DNA of 64,000 nt, from the NCBI GenBank assembly GCA_964633285.1, contig CAZWGA010000017.1, positions 29,050 through 93,049 of the forward strand. The letters run 5' to 3'. Position numbers and translations under genes: made by a program. This DNA is from 20CM-2-55-15 sp964633285. GTDB lineage: Bacteria > Acidobacteriota > Terriglobia > 20CM-2-55-15. Under the pieces are notes generated by a model that saw nothing but the letters and a program-made list of their open reading frames with translations, was not told the DNA's origin and did not search any database. Below, in pieces: positions 42,615 to 51,339 of the stretch (the stretch's first letter is position 1; every line of letters starts with the position of its first letter).

Positions 42615-44210
42615 TTACGCCGTGTTGATGACATTCACATTCCGGAACAAAGCTACAGGACATCCATGCGAAACGCCGTTCGCCTGCTGCGGCTGTCCTT
42701 TGCCGTCATTCAAAGCCGCTCCGAGTTGATAGGTGCTCTTGCCGCCAAGCAACGCCATCGAATTCCAGAAGTTCGGCGTCCGCGCCTGATATGCAACATC
42801 GCGCAGCATCCGCGTACGCTTGCCGTCTTTGATTTCCCAGAAAACCTGGCCGCCGAACTGGAAGTTGTAACGCTGCTGATCGATGGAATAAGAACCATCG
42901 CCTTCGATGAAAATTCCATGCCGGGTCGCCGAGATCACATCTTCTTCGCTCACATTCTGAGGATTCGGCATCAGGCTGACATTCGGCATGCGTTGAAATG
43001 GAATCGACGCCCAGTCCTGGCCATAGGAACAACCCAGGCTCTCTCGAACTTTCGTGATATTCGAAATCCACGACACCTGTTCACGCGTCGTTTGATAGTT
43101 CACGAAAGTGCCTTTATCAATGATGGGCCAGGATTGCGACGGCACTCCTTCGTCGTCCCAGCCGCACGTCGAACATCCACCGGGTTCGGTTCGATTGCCC
43201 ACAATATTCATGAATGCGGGTCCGTATTTGAATTTGCCGAGAACTTTTTCGGGAGGCGACAGAAAACTGGTTCCCGCAAAGTTCGCTTCAAACCCCATCG
43301 CGCGATCGAGTTCGGTTGGATGTCCGATCGATTCATGAATCGTCAGCCAGAGATGCGATGGATGGAGAACCAGGTCCCACAGTCCCGCGGAGACCGGCGC
43401 CGCCGTCAGTTTGGCTGCGGCTTCTTCCGCCCATCGCAAAACATTTTCGGACATCTGCAGACTCACCACATATTCCCAGCCGGCCCCGCGAGGATTCAAT
43501 GCGGCGTTGCGTGTCTGAAAATCCGCATTGTCCGCAGACACGGCCGTGACATTGACGTTTGGACCGATCCGCAGGAATGTCTGCTGGATCATCGAGCCGT
43601 CGGTGGTGCCGAGAAGGCGGCTGTCGCGTATCGCATTGATGCTCGACGTTACAAATCGCACGCCCTTGACGCGAAGAGCTTCCTCGTTTGTCTTGAAGAG
43701 CAGCTCGGCTTTCTTCTCGATGGGAATTGTGAACGGATCAATTTCGTGCGGCGTGATCCAGCGTCCATCGGGCACTTTCTTGATGGCACTGAGTGTGGTC
43801 TTAACGGGATTGACTTTGTCGTTGGAAGCCGCAATGGCAGCGGCTTGCTTGGCGGTCGTTGCAATAACGTCTTTACGCAGATCGCGAGTCGCCGCGAAAC
43901 CCCAGGATCCGCCGACCAACGCGCGGATGCCGATGCCATATGTTTCGCCCTTGCTGACATTGGTGATCTGCCGCTCGCGCGTCCCGATCGATTCGGTGTT
44001 GCCGTGGGTCATTCGCACGTCCGCGTAGCTCGCGCCCGCCGACTTCACCGCATCCAGAGCGAGTAGTACCAGATCTTTCTCTGCCGCGTCCGGTCCCGGA
44101 GCCGTGGCCTGCTGAAACGCCAGCGCCTGCTCCCATTCGCCTCGCGCCGCAACAGCGCCCGCCGCGCCCGCGAGTTTGACGAACTCGCGCCTGTCAAAAG
44201 TAATTTTCAT
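42615..44210 (-). CDS. tldD: TldD-type metalloprotease with Tat-like signal
   Basis: 531 residues, longer than the usual 480 because of an N-terminal DRREFVKLAGAAGAVAA stretch (6-22) that looks like a Tat signal. The catalytic HESIGH (HExxxH, 292-297) lies in LTIHESIGHPTELDRAMG, as in TldD. CSTCGWDDEGVPSQ and the C-terminal GRRTPNFW-like QARTPNFWNSM are family features. Together with TldE it should form a zinc protease acting on peptides. If the signal is real it would act in the periplasm. Confidence 0.88.
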   Translation of the reverse strand: MKITFDRREFVKLAGAAGAVAARGEWEQALAFQQATAPGPDAAEKDLVLLALDAVKSAGASYADVRMTHGNTESIGTRERQITNVSKGETYGIGIRALVGGSWGFAATRDLRKDVIATTAKQAAAIAASNDKVNPVKTTLSAIKKVPDGRWITPHEIDPFTIPIEKKAELLFKTNEEALRVKGVRFVTSSINAIRDSRLLGTTDGSMIQQTFLRIGPNVNVTAVSADNADFQTRNAALNPRGAGWEYVVSLQMSENVLRWAEEAAAKLTAAPVSAGLWDLVLHPSHLWLTIHESIGHPTELDRAMGFEANFAGTSFLSPPEKVLGKFKYGPAFMNIVGNRTEPGGCSTCGWDDEGVPSQSWPIIDKGTFVNYQTTREQVSWISNITKVRESLGCSYGQDWASIPFQRMPNVSLMPNPQNVSEEDVISATRHGIFIEGDGSYSIDQQRYNFQFGGQVFWEIKDGKRTRMLRDVAYQARTPNFWNSMALLGGKSTYQLGAALNDGKGQPQQANGVSHGCPVALFRNVNVINTA

Positions 44211-44244
44211 GGTGGGGCAAAGAATATCAAAAACGGGATCAGAA

Positions 44245-44263
44245 CGCGGGTATAAAACCCGCG
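44245..44263. terminator. Hairpin just after obg
   Basis: CGCGGGT (44245-44251) pairs with ACCCGCG (44257-44263) around a 5-nt loop, 1 bp after the obg stop codon on the minus strand. No T-run follows, so it is a weak or Rho-assisted terminator, or an RNA end stabiliser. Confidence 0.45.
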
Positions 44264-44264
44264 G

Positions 44265-45296
44265 CTACATATCTGCGATTAATGTTGCGGAACCCGCGCC
44301 CTGTTCTCCAATTTTGCTGAAGACCGCATGCTTGAGTTCGTCGAGACCTTCGCCGGTGACTGAAGAGATTCTGATCATGTCGAGATTATTCTTCTTCGCC
44401 CATCGAGTCAGCTTCTGCACCTTCTTCGCGTCCGCCGCGTCCATTTTTGTCGCAACAATGATCTTCGGTTTCTTCGGCAAATCCGGATTGTGTTCCGCAA
44501 GTTCGGTATTGATCGCATGAAATTCATCCACGGGATCGCGATCGTTCAGGGAGGAGACATCGATCAGGTGCAGCAGGACTCGGGTTCGTTCGATGTGCCG
44601 CAGGAATTGAATTCCGAGACCATGTCCAAGATGCGCGCCCTCGATCAATCCGGGAATATCGGCTACAACGAAGGATTTCTCGCCGCCATCCATGGAGACA
44701 ACTCCAAGCTGCGGCTCGAGCGTCGTGAAGGGATAGTCCGCAATCTTCGGCCGGGCCGCTGAAATACGGGAGATCAGCGTGGACTTACCGGCATTGGGAT
44801 AGCCGACCAGCCCCACATCCGCGAGAAGCTTGAGTTCCAGCCGGAGAGCCTTATCCTCTCCATGAGCGCCATCCTGCGCCTTGTGCGGAACGCGATTCAC
44901 AGAAGAAGCGAAATGGGCATTGCCGTGGCCGCCGCGGCCGCCCTTTGCAATCAGCACTCGCTCCCGGGACCTGGTGAGGTCATGCAGCATCTCTCCGGTC
45001 GCATCGTCATACACAACAGTGCCGATGGGAACCTTGATTTCCAGATCTTCACCGGTTCGGCCATGACGATTGCTGCCTTCGCCATGCCGGCCTCGTTCCG
45101 CGCGAAAGACATGATTAAAGCGGAATTTCAGAAGTGTGTTCTCGTGGATATCCGTGACGAGATAGATGCTCCCGCCCGCCCCTCCATCACCGCCGCTGGG
45201 TCCGCCACGCGGAACAAATTTCTCCCGCCGGAATGCAATGCATCCGTGCCCGCCGTCGCCGGCCTTGACTGTGATTTTGGCTTCGTCGATGAACAT
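44265..45296 (-). CDS. obg: Obg-family GTPase
   Basis: 343 residues from ATG 45296 (MFIDEAKITVKAGDGGHGC). The Gly-rich Obg fold (1-158, GGPSGGDGGAGGSIYLV) precedes a GTPase domain with GYPNAGKSTLISRIS, DIPGLIEGAH and the NKxD equivalent VATKMDAADAKK. It acts in 50S ribosome assembly and growth control. It belongs to the conserved rplU-rpmA-obg block; the 128-bp gap to rpmA holds an 8-bp array and a REP-like palindrome. Confidence 0.96.
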   Translation of the reverse strand: MFIDEAKITVKAGDGGHGCIAFRREKFVPRGGPSGGDGGAGGSIYLVTDIHENTLLKFRFNHVFRAERGRHGEGSNRHGRTGEDLEIKVPIGTVVYDDATGEMLHDLTRSRERVLIAKGGRGGHGNAHFASSVNRVPHKAQDGAHGEDKALRLELKLLADVGLVGYPNAGKSTLISRISAARPKIADYPFTTLEPQLGVVSMDGGEKSFVVADIPGLIEGAHLGHGLGIQFLRHIERTRVLLHLIDVSSLNDRDPVDEFHAINTELAEHNPDLPKKPKIIVATKMDAADAKKVQKLTRWAKKNNLDMIRISSVTGEGLDELKHAVFSKIGEQGAGSATLIADM

Positions 45297-45311
45297 GTGG
45301 AAAATATCAGG

Positions 45312-45343
45312 GACACAAAGAGACAAGGGTACAAAAACACAAA
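45312..45343. repeat. 8-bp periodic array between rpmA and obg
   Basis: Octamers GACACAAA, GAGACAAG, GGTACAAA, AACACAAA in register. A REP-like palindrome begins directly after it at 45344. Confidence 0.65.
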
Positions 45344-45389
45344 GGGGACAGACATCGAAATCTGTTTTTCAATTTCGTTGTCTGTCCCC
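45344..45389. repeat. REP-like palindrome between rpmA and obg
   Basis: Arms 45344-45361 and 45372-45389 (18 bp, one mismatch) enclose a 10-nt loop. They begin with GGGGACAGACA, the same stem start as the element at 4941, but the apex has CGAAAT rather than CGAATTC. Unlike the other three copies it does not touch a stop codon; it is 35 bp from the rpmA stop. Confidence 0.85.
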
Positions 45390-45424
45390 GACTGATCTTC
45401 TCGGCGTTCTTTGCGCCTTGTGCT

Positions 45425-45682
45425 CTACTCGACCGCTCGAATCGAAATGAATCTTCCACCCGAACCCTTGTCTTCGAATTGCACGATTCCGGGAATCTTT
45501 GCGAAGAGCGTATCGTCCTTGCCGATACCGACGTTCAGGCCGGCCTTGAATTTCGTTCCGCGCTGGCGGACAAGAATCGATCCACCGGTTACCAATTGCC
45601 CGGCAAACCGCTTCACTCCGAGCCGCTGCGAATGACTGTCCCGGCCGTTGCGAGAACTTCCGACTCCTTTTTTATGTGCCAT
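45425..45682 (-). CDS. rpmA: Ribosomal protein L27
   Basis: 85 residues. AHKKGVGSSRNGRDS at the start and GSILVRQRGTKF in the middle are the L27 signatures. The N-terminal tail reaches toward the peptidyl transferase centre. No N-terminal extension that would need processing is present. It is 15 bp after rplU in the standard order. Confidence 0.97.
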   Translation of the reverse strand: MAHKKGVGSSRNGRDSHSQRLGVKRFAGQLVTGGSILVRQRGTKFKAGLNVGIGKDDTLFAKIPGIVQFEDKGSGGRFISIRAVE

Positions 45683-45697
45683 GACTGAAACTCCAAA

Positions 45698-46009
45698 TCA
45701 AACAATGATCGAATCAATTCGAACGGCGGTGAAATTCTGCCGGTGTCCCTGCGTCCGGCGATATTGTTTCTTGCGCTTTTTCTTGAAGACGAGAATTTTC
45801 TTGGCCCGATCGTTTTCAATGACCGTGGCTTCGATTTTTGCGTTGGCTACCAGCGGCGCGCCGATCTGAATGTTGCCCTCGTTTTCAACCAGCAATACAT
45901 CCTTCAGCTCCACTTTCGAGCCGACTTCGCCGGCCACGGTTTCCAGCCGAATTGTTTGTCCGGGCGCCACTCGATATTGTTTACCACCCGACCGGATCAC
46001 GGCGTACAT
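45698..46009 (-). CDS. rplU: Ribosomal protein L21
   Basis: 103 residues, the usual size. YAVIRSGGKQYRVAPGQ opens it and KKRKKQYRRTQGHRQ closes it, as in L21. First gene of the rplU-rpmA-obg block; a promoter must lie in the 41 bp between it and the palindrome, or transcription must come through from xerC. Confidence 0.97.
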   Translation of the reverse strand: MYAVIRSGGKQYRVAPGQTIRLETVAGEVGSKVELKDVLLVENEGNIQIGAPLVANAKIEATVIENDRAKKILVFKKKRKKQYRRTQGHRQNFTAVRIDSIIV

Positions 46010-46050
46010 AGTCGCATCCTCCTCGATAGAGACAAACGATGATTATACAC

Positions 46051-46120
46051 AGGGAGATTCAGGGACGCACCCCCGAATTCTGAATTGCATGAATTCGGGG
46101 GAGCGTCCCTGAATCTCCCT
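46051..46120. repeat. REP-like palindrome flush with xerC stop codon
   Basis: Arms 46051-46080 and 46091-46120 pair over 30 bp with one mismatch around a 10-nt loop. The inner 20 bp of each arm (GGGACGCACCCCCGAATTC type) are almost identical to the element at 36791. Base 46120 is the last base of the xerC TAA on the minus strand. Confidence 0.92.
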
Positions 46121-47019
46121 TAATCTCGCTTGGCCTTGGGATGCGCTTTATCGTACTCGGCGCGCACGTGTTCAAGGGAAACATGGGTGTATTTCTGCGT
46201 GGTTGCAAGACTGGAATGCCCCAGAAGTTCCTGAATGGCGCGGAGATCGGCGCCACGCTCCAGAAGGTGCGTAGCGAAGCTATGCCGGAGGGTATGGGCG
46301 GTCAGCCGGCGGCCTGACGGAAGGTGCATTCGAGTTCTTTCGACGAGTCTCTGGACATCGCGAACATTCAGACGCCGGCCTCGAAGACTTACAAACAGCG
46401 GGACGTGCCCGTCGTCTTCCGATTCGGAAAAACCGGCGCGGTCGCGCTCCACGAGATAAGCCTGAAGAGCGCGCGCCGCGAATTCTCCGAAAGGGACAAT
46501 GCGTTGTTTTCGGCCCTTGCCGAGAACCCGGACGAGTTGCTGGGACATATCGAGACTGTCGTCACAGAGTCCCGCCAATTCCCGCACCCGCAGCCCGCTT
46601 GCATACAGCAATTCGAGAATGGCGCGGTCCCGCAGGTCCTTCAGCGTCGAACCGCTGGGCACTTCCACGACGGCGGCGGCTTCGTCTTCGGCAAGAACCG
46701 AAGGAAGTTTTTTCGGCAATTTCGGCGAAGCGATTAATTCGGCAGGATTGAGTTTCAATCGGCCGTCGCGCACGAGGAATTTGAAAAACGTGCGCAGGCA
46801 CGCGAGTTTTCGCGCGACGGAGCTCTTTTGAAGTTTCTTATCGTAAAGATGACCGAGGAAGTCTCGAATGAATGTGTGATCGAGATCGGCAAGTCTCGCT
46901 TTGCGGGCGTTGACGAACAATTCGAAGTCGGAGAGATCGGACTCGTAGCCCGCGAGGGTGTGTTCGGATAACGCCCGATTCCGAAGGGCTTCGAGGAATG
47001 CCTCGATGTGTTCTCTCAA
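46120..47019 (-). CDS. xerC: Tyrosine recombinase XerC/XerD-type
   Basis: 299 residues, TTG start. N-terminal SAM-like domain (HTLAGYESDLSDFELFV), then the catalytic core: Arg in GLRVRELAGL, HTLRHSFATHLLERG (His-x-x-Arg), GHSSLATTQKYTHV with the His and the nucleophile Tyr. Length and motifs match chromosomal XerC/D, which resolve chromosome dimers at dif. It is the last gene of the gltX-accD-trmFO operon. Which of XerC or XerD it is cannot be decided here. Confidence 0.92.
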   Translation of the reverse strand: MREHIEAFLEALRNRALSEHTLAGYESDLSDFELFVNARKARLADLDHTFIRDFLGHLYDKKLQKSSVARKLACLRTFFKFLVRDGRLKLNPAELIASPKLPKKLPSVLAEDEAAAVVEVPSGSTLKDLRDRAILELLYASGLRVRELAGLCDDSLDMSQQLVRVLGKGRKQRIVPFGEFAARALQAYLVERDRAGFSESEDDGHVPLFVSLRGRRLNVRDVQRLVERTRMHLPSGRRLTAHTLRHSFATHLLERGADLRAIQELLGHSSLATTQKYTHVSLEHVRAEYDKAHPKAKRD

Positions 47020-47874
47020 CTACTCCTCCAGAACAAGCTGCTCGAGCGCCGCGCGATACGCATTCAAAAGCATTAATGTCACGGGGCCCGGAACGCCGCG
47101 GCCGGCCGGCTTGCCATCGACGCGCGCAATCGGCACAACTTCACGAGTGGTACTGGTGAGAAACATTTCGTCAGCAGCAGCAATCTCATCGGTGTCAAAC
47201 AAGCCTTCAACAACTTCAAGTCCGCCGGCGCGAGCCAGATCTAAGACGACGCCACGCGTGATGCCTTCAACGATTCCGGCGTCGGGGCCGGGAGTCAGAA
47301 GTTTCCGGCCGCGCACAATGTAGATGTTGCTCGTGATTCCATCCGATAGTTTTCCGCCGGCCGTCAGCAGAATCGCTTCGAATGCGTGTTTCAATTTCGC
47401 ATCACGCCGCGCCAGGACCTGATGAATCAGGCTGCCGGTTTTCGCGTTCGCGAATCGCTCGCTGCGCTGCACCTGGGAAATGATCACATCGACGCCTTCG
47501 CGATAGATCCGCTCGGGCGGAACAATCAACGGCACCACGATGATAATGGCGGCCGGGTCACTACAGGTCTCGATGTCGGCGCCCACTTCGCCGATGCCCC
47601 GCGTGAACACCATGCGAATGCGGCATTCTCCGGCCATGCAGGTCTTTTGAATTTCTTCGAACGTTTGGGATTTCGTCCAGGGAAGTTTCAAATCAATCGC
47701 GCGTGCCGATTGTTCCAGCCGGGCAAAGTGCCGGGAGAAGAGAAACGGCTTGCCGTTGTATGTCCTCAATGTCTCGTAAACGCTGTCGCCGAACAGCAAT
47801 CCATGGTCGAGAACGGAAATCTTTGCGTCCTCAGCTCGTGTGATTACGCCGTTAATGTTGATACGGGTGGGCAT
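47020..47874 (-). CDS. Class IV PLP aminotransferase (IlvE/DAAT-like)
   Basis: 284 residues from ATG 47874; GTG 47895 is possible. The fold-type IV signatures are HGLLFGDSVYETLRTYNG near the start, the PLP Lys in NAKTGSLIHQVLARRDAK, and EGITRGVVLDLA and FLTSTTREVVPI in the C-terminal half. It may be a branched-chain or D-amino acid aminotransferase or a lyase of the PabC type. Its start overlaps the trmFO end by about 31 bp, and xerC begins 1 bp after its stop codon begins. Confidence 0.88.
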   Translation of the reverse strand: MPTRININGVITRAEDAKISVLDHGLLFGDSVYETLRTYNGKPFLFSRHFARLEQSARAIDLKLPWTKSQTFEEIQKTCMAGECRIRMVFTRGIGEVGADIETCSDPAAIIIVVPLIVPPERIYREGVDVIISQVQRSERFANAKTGSLIHQVLARRDAKLKHAFEAILLTAGGKLSDGITSNIYIVRGRKLLTPGPDAGIVEGITRGVVLDLARAGGLEVVEGLFDTDEIAAADEMFLTSTTREVVPIARVDGKPAGRGVPGPVTLMLLNAYRAALEQLVLEE

Positions 47875-49154
47875 AATTCCAGCGCGCGCTCGCACAGCAA
47901 GCGATTTTTATCGGTTTTCGAAATCCGCCGGGGCGTATCCATTGGCGGAAGAAGTCCGAAGTTGATGTTCATCGGCGCAAAATGCTTTTGCGGCGTCGAC
48001 ACGTACCTGCACAGCGATCCGATCGCCGTTTCCGGCGGAAATATCATTGGCGGTTCATTTGAAACCTGGCGGACGGCGTTGATGCCCGCGACCAATCCCG
48101 ATGCGACGTTTTCGATATAGCCTTCCGTACCCGCAAGCTGCCCGGCAAAAAATACACGTGGATCAAGCCGCGCGTTCATCGCCGGAAGGAGGATGCCGGG
48201 AGCATTGATGTACGTATTGCGATGAATTTGTCCGAGCCGCAGGAATTCCGCGTTTTCAAGACCAGGGATCATTCGAAAGATTCTCGTTTGTTCCGGGAAC
48301 TTGAGATGATTCTGAAACCCGACGATGTTGTAACTCGACTGCATCAGGTCTTCCTGGCGCAACTGCACGACGGCATGTGGAACGCGCCCCGTTGCAGGAT
48401 CTTCGAGGCCGACCGGACGCATCGGTCCAAACCGCAATGTATCGCGGCCTCGGCGCGCGAGTTCTTCGATCGGCAAACAGGATTCAAAATATGAAACATC
48501 TTCGAACTCGTGAATCGCGACGCTCTCTGCAGCGATCAGCGCATCGTAGAACGCATTGTATTGATCGCGGTCCATCGCACAATTCAGATAATCGCCGGAT
48601 GCCTTTCCATAACGGCTCGCTCGATACACCTTCGAGAGATCGATGCTTCCCGCATCGACGATCGGACTGATTGCGTCGTAAAAATAGAGATGTTTCGATC
48701 CGCAGAATTCGCGAATGGACTCGGATAGTGCCGCCGACGTGAGCGGACCGCTTGCCACCACCACGATCCCCTCGCCTGGAATAACGGAAACCTCTTCGCG
48801 AACGAGTTCGATGTTCGATTCCGCCGAAATGACTTCGGTGACCTTCGCCGCGAAGCGTTCGCGATCGACCGCCAGCGCGCTTCCGGCCGGAACGCTGACC
48901 GAGTCCGCAATTCGAATGAGGATCGATCCCATGCGCCGCAGTTCTTCCTTCAGCAGCCATGATGCGTTGTACGGTTGATTCGATTTGAAGGAATTGCTGC
49001 AGACAATTTCGGCAAGGTGCCCGGTTCGATGCGCCGGCGTGCTCCGCACCGGACGCATCTCGTAAAGCCGGACTTTCACACCGAGATGCGCGATCTGCCA
49101 TGCAGCTTCACAGCCTGCGAGTCCGCCGCCGATAACCGTGATGACGCTGGTCAT
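47844..49154 (-). CDS. trmFO: tRNA (uracil-5-)-methyltransferase, folate-dependent
   Basis: 436 residues. FAD-binding VIGGGLAGCEAAWQ at the N-terminus, RTGHLAEIVCSNSFKS with the catalytic Cys region, and FAGQLAGTEGYIENVASGLVAG near the end are diagnostic. It makes ribothymidine at position 54 of tRNA using methylene-THF, in the cytoplasm. It is 4 bp downstream of accD. The trmFO-xerC neighbourhood is known from several phyla. Confidence 0.96.
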   Translation of the reverse strand: MTSVITVIGGGLAGCEAAWQIAHLGVKVRLYEMRPVRSTPAHRTGHLAEIVCSNSFKSNQPYNASWLLKEELRRMGSILIRIADSVSVPAGSALAVDRERFAAKVTEVISAESNIELVREEVSVIPGEGIVVVASGPLTSAALSESIREFCGSKHLYFYDAISPIVDAGSIDLSKVYRASRYGKASGDYLNCAMDRDQYNAFYDALIAAESVAIHEFEDVSYFESCLPIEELARRGRDTLRFGPMRPVGLEDPATGRVPHAVVQLRQEDLMQSSYNIVGFQNHLKFPEQTRIFRMIPGLENAEFLRLGQIHRNTYINAPGILLPAMNARLDPRVFFAGQLAGTEGYIENVASGLVAGINAVRQVSNEPPMIFPPETAIGSLCRYVSTPQKHFAPMNINFGLLPPMDTPRRISKTDKNRLLCERALELCPPVSTLTA

Positions 49155-49157
49155 TTT

Positions 49158-49994
49158 CTACATGAAGATTCGAAGGGCATTCACAATGAAAGACCGCAGG
49201 TCTTTACGATGGACGATGGCGTCGATCATGCCGTGTTCGAGCAGGAACTCGCTGCGCTGAAATCCATCCGGCAGTTTTTGACGGATGGTCTGCTCGATAA
49301 CACGCGGACCGGCGAATCCGATGAGAGCGCCGGGTTCGGCGATATTGAGATCGCCCAGCATGGCATAGCTGGCGGTAACGCCACCGGTCGTGGGATCCGT
49401 CAGCACGGAAATGTAAGGAAGCCGCTTCTGATCGAGACGCGCCAGCGCTGAAGAGATTTTAGCCATCTGCATGAGGCTCAGCGCGCCTTCCTGCATCCTC
49501 GCGCCTCCCGAACAGGAAATAACCACAAGCGCCGACTGACTCTCGAGCGCGCGTTCGATCGCGCGTGTAATTTTCTCGCCGACCACGGAACCCATCGAAC
49601 CGCCGATGAAGCCGTACTCCATGGCTGAAAGAACGACAGGAACATTTTCCATTGCGCCCTGAACCGTCACGACCGCTTCCAGCACTCCGACTTTTCCGGG
49701 CAAGACTTTAAGACTTTCCTTGTACGGCTTGCTGGCTTTGAATTCGAGCGGATCCGTGGAATACAGCGATCCATCGTGTTCCTTCCATCCCGGATCCATT
49801 AAAAGATGAATGCGGTCGAAGGCGGAAATCTTGTAGTGATAGTTGCACTTCACGCAAACCTGAGAATTCGCTTCGAGATCCTTTTTCCACAGCGGTTCTT
49901 TGCAACCGCTGCACTTGATCCAAAGGCCTTCGGTAACAACCCGCCGCTCGTCGGGCGCCTCCATCGGCTTTTTCTCGCGCTTGAACCAGGTCAT
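49158..49994 (-). CDS. accD: Acetyl-CoA carboxylase carboxyltransferase beta subunit
   Basis: 278 residues from ATG 49994 (MTWFKREKKP). A C4 zinc ribbon (IKCSGCKEPL...VCVKCNYH) is followed by the crotonase-like carboxyltransferase core (GSMGSVVGEKITRAIE, SCSGGARMQEGALSLMQMAK, LTDPTTGGVTASYA). It makes malonyl-CoA together with AccA. AccA is not in this window. 34 bp separate it from gltX. Confidence 0.96.
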   Translation of the reverse strand: MTWFKREKKPMEAPDERRVVTEGLWIKCSGCKEPLWKKDLEANSQVCVKCNYHYKISAFDRIHLLMDPGWKEHDGSLYSTDPLEFKASKPYKESLKVLPGKVGVLEAVVTVQGAMENVPVVLSAMEYGFIGGSMGSVVGEKITRAIERALESQSALVVISCSGGARMQEGALSLMQMAKISSALARLDQKRLPYISVLTDPTTGGVTASYAMLGDLNIAEPGALIGFAGPRVIEQTIRQKLPDGFQRSEFLLEHGMIDAIVHRKDLRSFIVNALRIFM

Positions 49995-50028
49995 AGGGAA
50001 GTGGATTATATGCGAAAAGTAACCGGCA

Positions 50029-51339
50029 TCAGCAACCCGCACGCAACCGGGACACTGTTTTTTCGCGGCCCAACAATGCCATCACGTCGAAAAGACCCGG
50101 CGCTACAGACTGCCCTGTCAGCGCGACACGGGCTGCATTCATGATGACTCTGGCTTTGACGCCCAGTTCGGCGGCAAGGCCTCGAACCACGCCTTCGGTT
50201 GTTTCGTGCGTGAATTCCGTCAAAGCCTCCAACCGGTCCGAGAGCAGGCGCAGGTAACCGATCACCTTTTCATCCTTCAGGAACTTCTCCACGGCTACCG
50301 GATCGTATTCGACGTGATCGATCAAAAACATTCGGGATTGCTTCGGAAAATCCGTGAGACCTTTCGCGCGAGGACGGTATAGATCAATCAAAGATTGAAA
50401 CCACCCACGGTTTTCTTTTTCGAGGCTGCCATTCCACAAGCCGGCTTTTTCATATTCCGGTTTCAGATATGGAATCAATTTGCCGTGAGGAAGCTTCGCG
50501 ATGTATTGCGCATTGAACCACGCGAGTTTCTCGGGATTGAACACGGCGTTCGCTTTCGAAATGCCCTGTAGCGAAAATGCCTGTAGCAATTCTTCATCGT
50601 CGAACATTTCACGATCGTCGCCGGGCGCCCAGCCCAGCAGCGCAAGAAAGTTCCTCATTGCTTCCGGAACGATGCCTTGTTCCTGATAGGCCATCACCGA
50701 CGTCGCGCCATGCCGCTTGCTGAGCCGGGTTTTGTCCGGCCCGAGAATCAACGGAAGATGCGCGAAGACGGGCAGCGCGGCGCCGAGCGCGCGATAGACG
50801 AGGATCTGCTTGGGCGTGTTCGAAATGTGGTCGGCGCCCCGGATGACATGGCTGATGCGCATGTCGATGTCGTCGACGACGACGCTCAGGTGATACGTCG
50901 GATGTTTATCCGAACGCAACAGGACGAAATTCTCAATCGTATCGCTCTCGACGGAAATCTCGCCGAACACGGCGTCTTCGTAAGTAACACGGCCCTCCGG
51001 AACCCGGAACCGGATGGCGCCTTCATCCTGATAGGCATACCCGGCATTGACGAGACGCTCCGCGGTCTCGCGATAAAGATCGAGCCGTTTGGACTGATAG
51101 TAGGGACCTTCATCCCAATGGAGGCCCAGCCATGTCATCGCTTCAAGAATGCCGCGTGTCATGTCTTCGCTCGAACGCTCGACATCCGTGTCTTCGATAC
51201 GAAGAATGAAGGTTCCGTTGTGTTTGCGCGCGAAGAGCCAGTCCAAAAGCGCCGTACGCGCGCCGCCGACGTGAAGGTATCCGGTAGGGGATGGCGCGAA
51301 ACGAACTCGAATGGGCTGCCGGACGGCTTCCGTGCTCAC
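50029..51339 (-). CDS. gltX: Glutamyl-tRNA synthetase
   Basis: 436 residues, GTG start overlapping the HEAT gene stop (GTGA). FAPSPTGYLHVGGARTAL contains the HIGH-type motif and KTRLSKRHGA the KMSKS-type motif. It is about 30-40 residues shorter than typical (470), mostly in the C-terminal anticodon-binding part. It charges tRNA-Glu in the cytoplasm. Whether it also charges tRNA-Gln cannot be told. Confidence 0.96.
   Translation of the reverse strand: MSTEAVRQPIRVRFAPSPTGYLHVGGARTALLDWLFARKHNGTFILRIEDTDVERSSEDMTRGILEAMTWLGLHWDEGPYYQSKRLDLYRETAERLVNAGYAYQDEGAIRFRVPEGRVTYEDAVFGEISVESDTIENFVLLRSDKHPTYHLSVVVDDIDMRISHVIRGADHISNTPKQILVYRALGAALPVFAHLPLILGPDKTRLSKRHGATSVMAYQEQGIVPEAMRNFLALLGWAPGDDREMFDDEELLQAFSLQGISKANAVFNPEKLAWFNAQYIAKLPHGKLIPYLKPEYEKAGLWNGSLEKENRGWFQSLIDLYRPRAKGLTDFPKQSRMFLIDHVEYDPVAVEKFLKDEKVIGYLRLLSDRLEALTEFTHETTEGVVRGLAAELGVKARVIMNAARVALTGQSVAPGLFDVMALLGREKTVSRLRAGC

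Noticed and set aside
42612..44066. Open frame of 484 codons on the plus strand opposite tldD
   Set aside because: tldD on the other strand carries the HExxxH motif and family signatures; the plus frame is Arg/His-rich without any recognisable fold.
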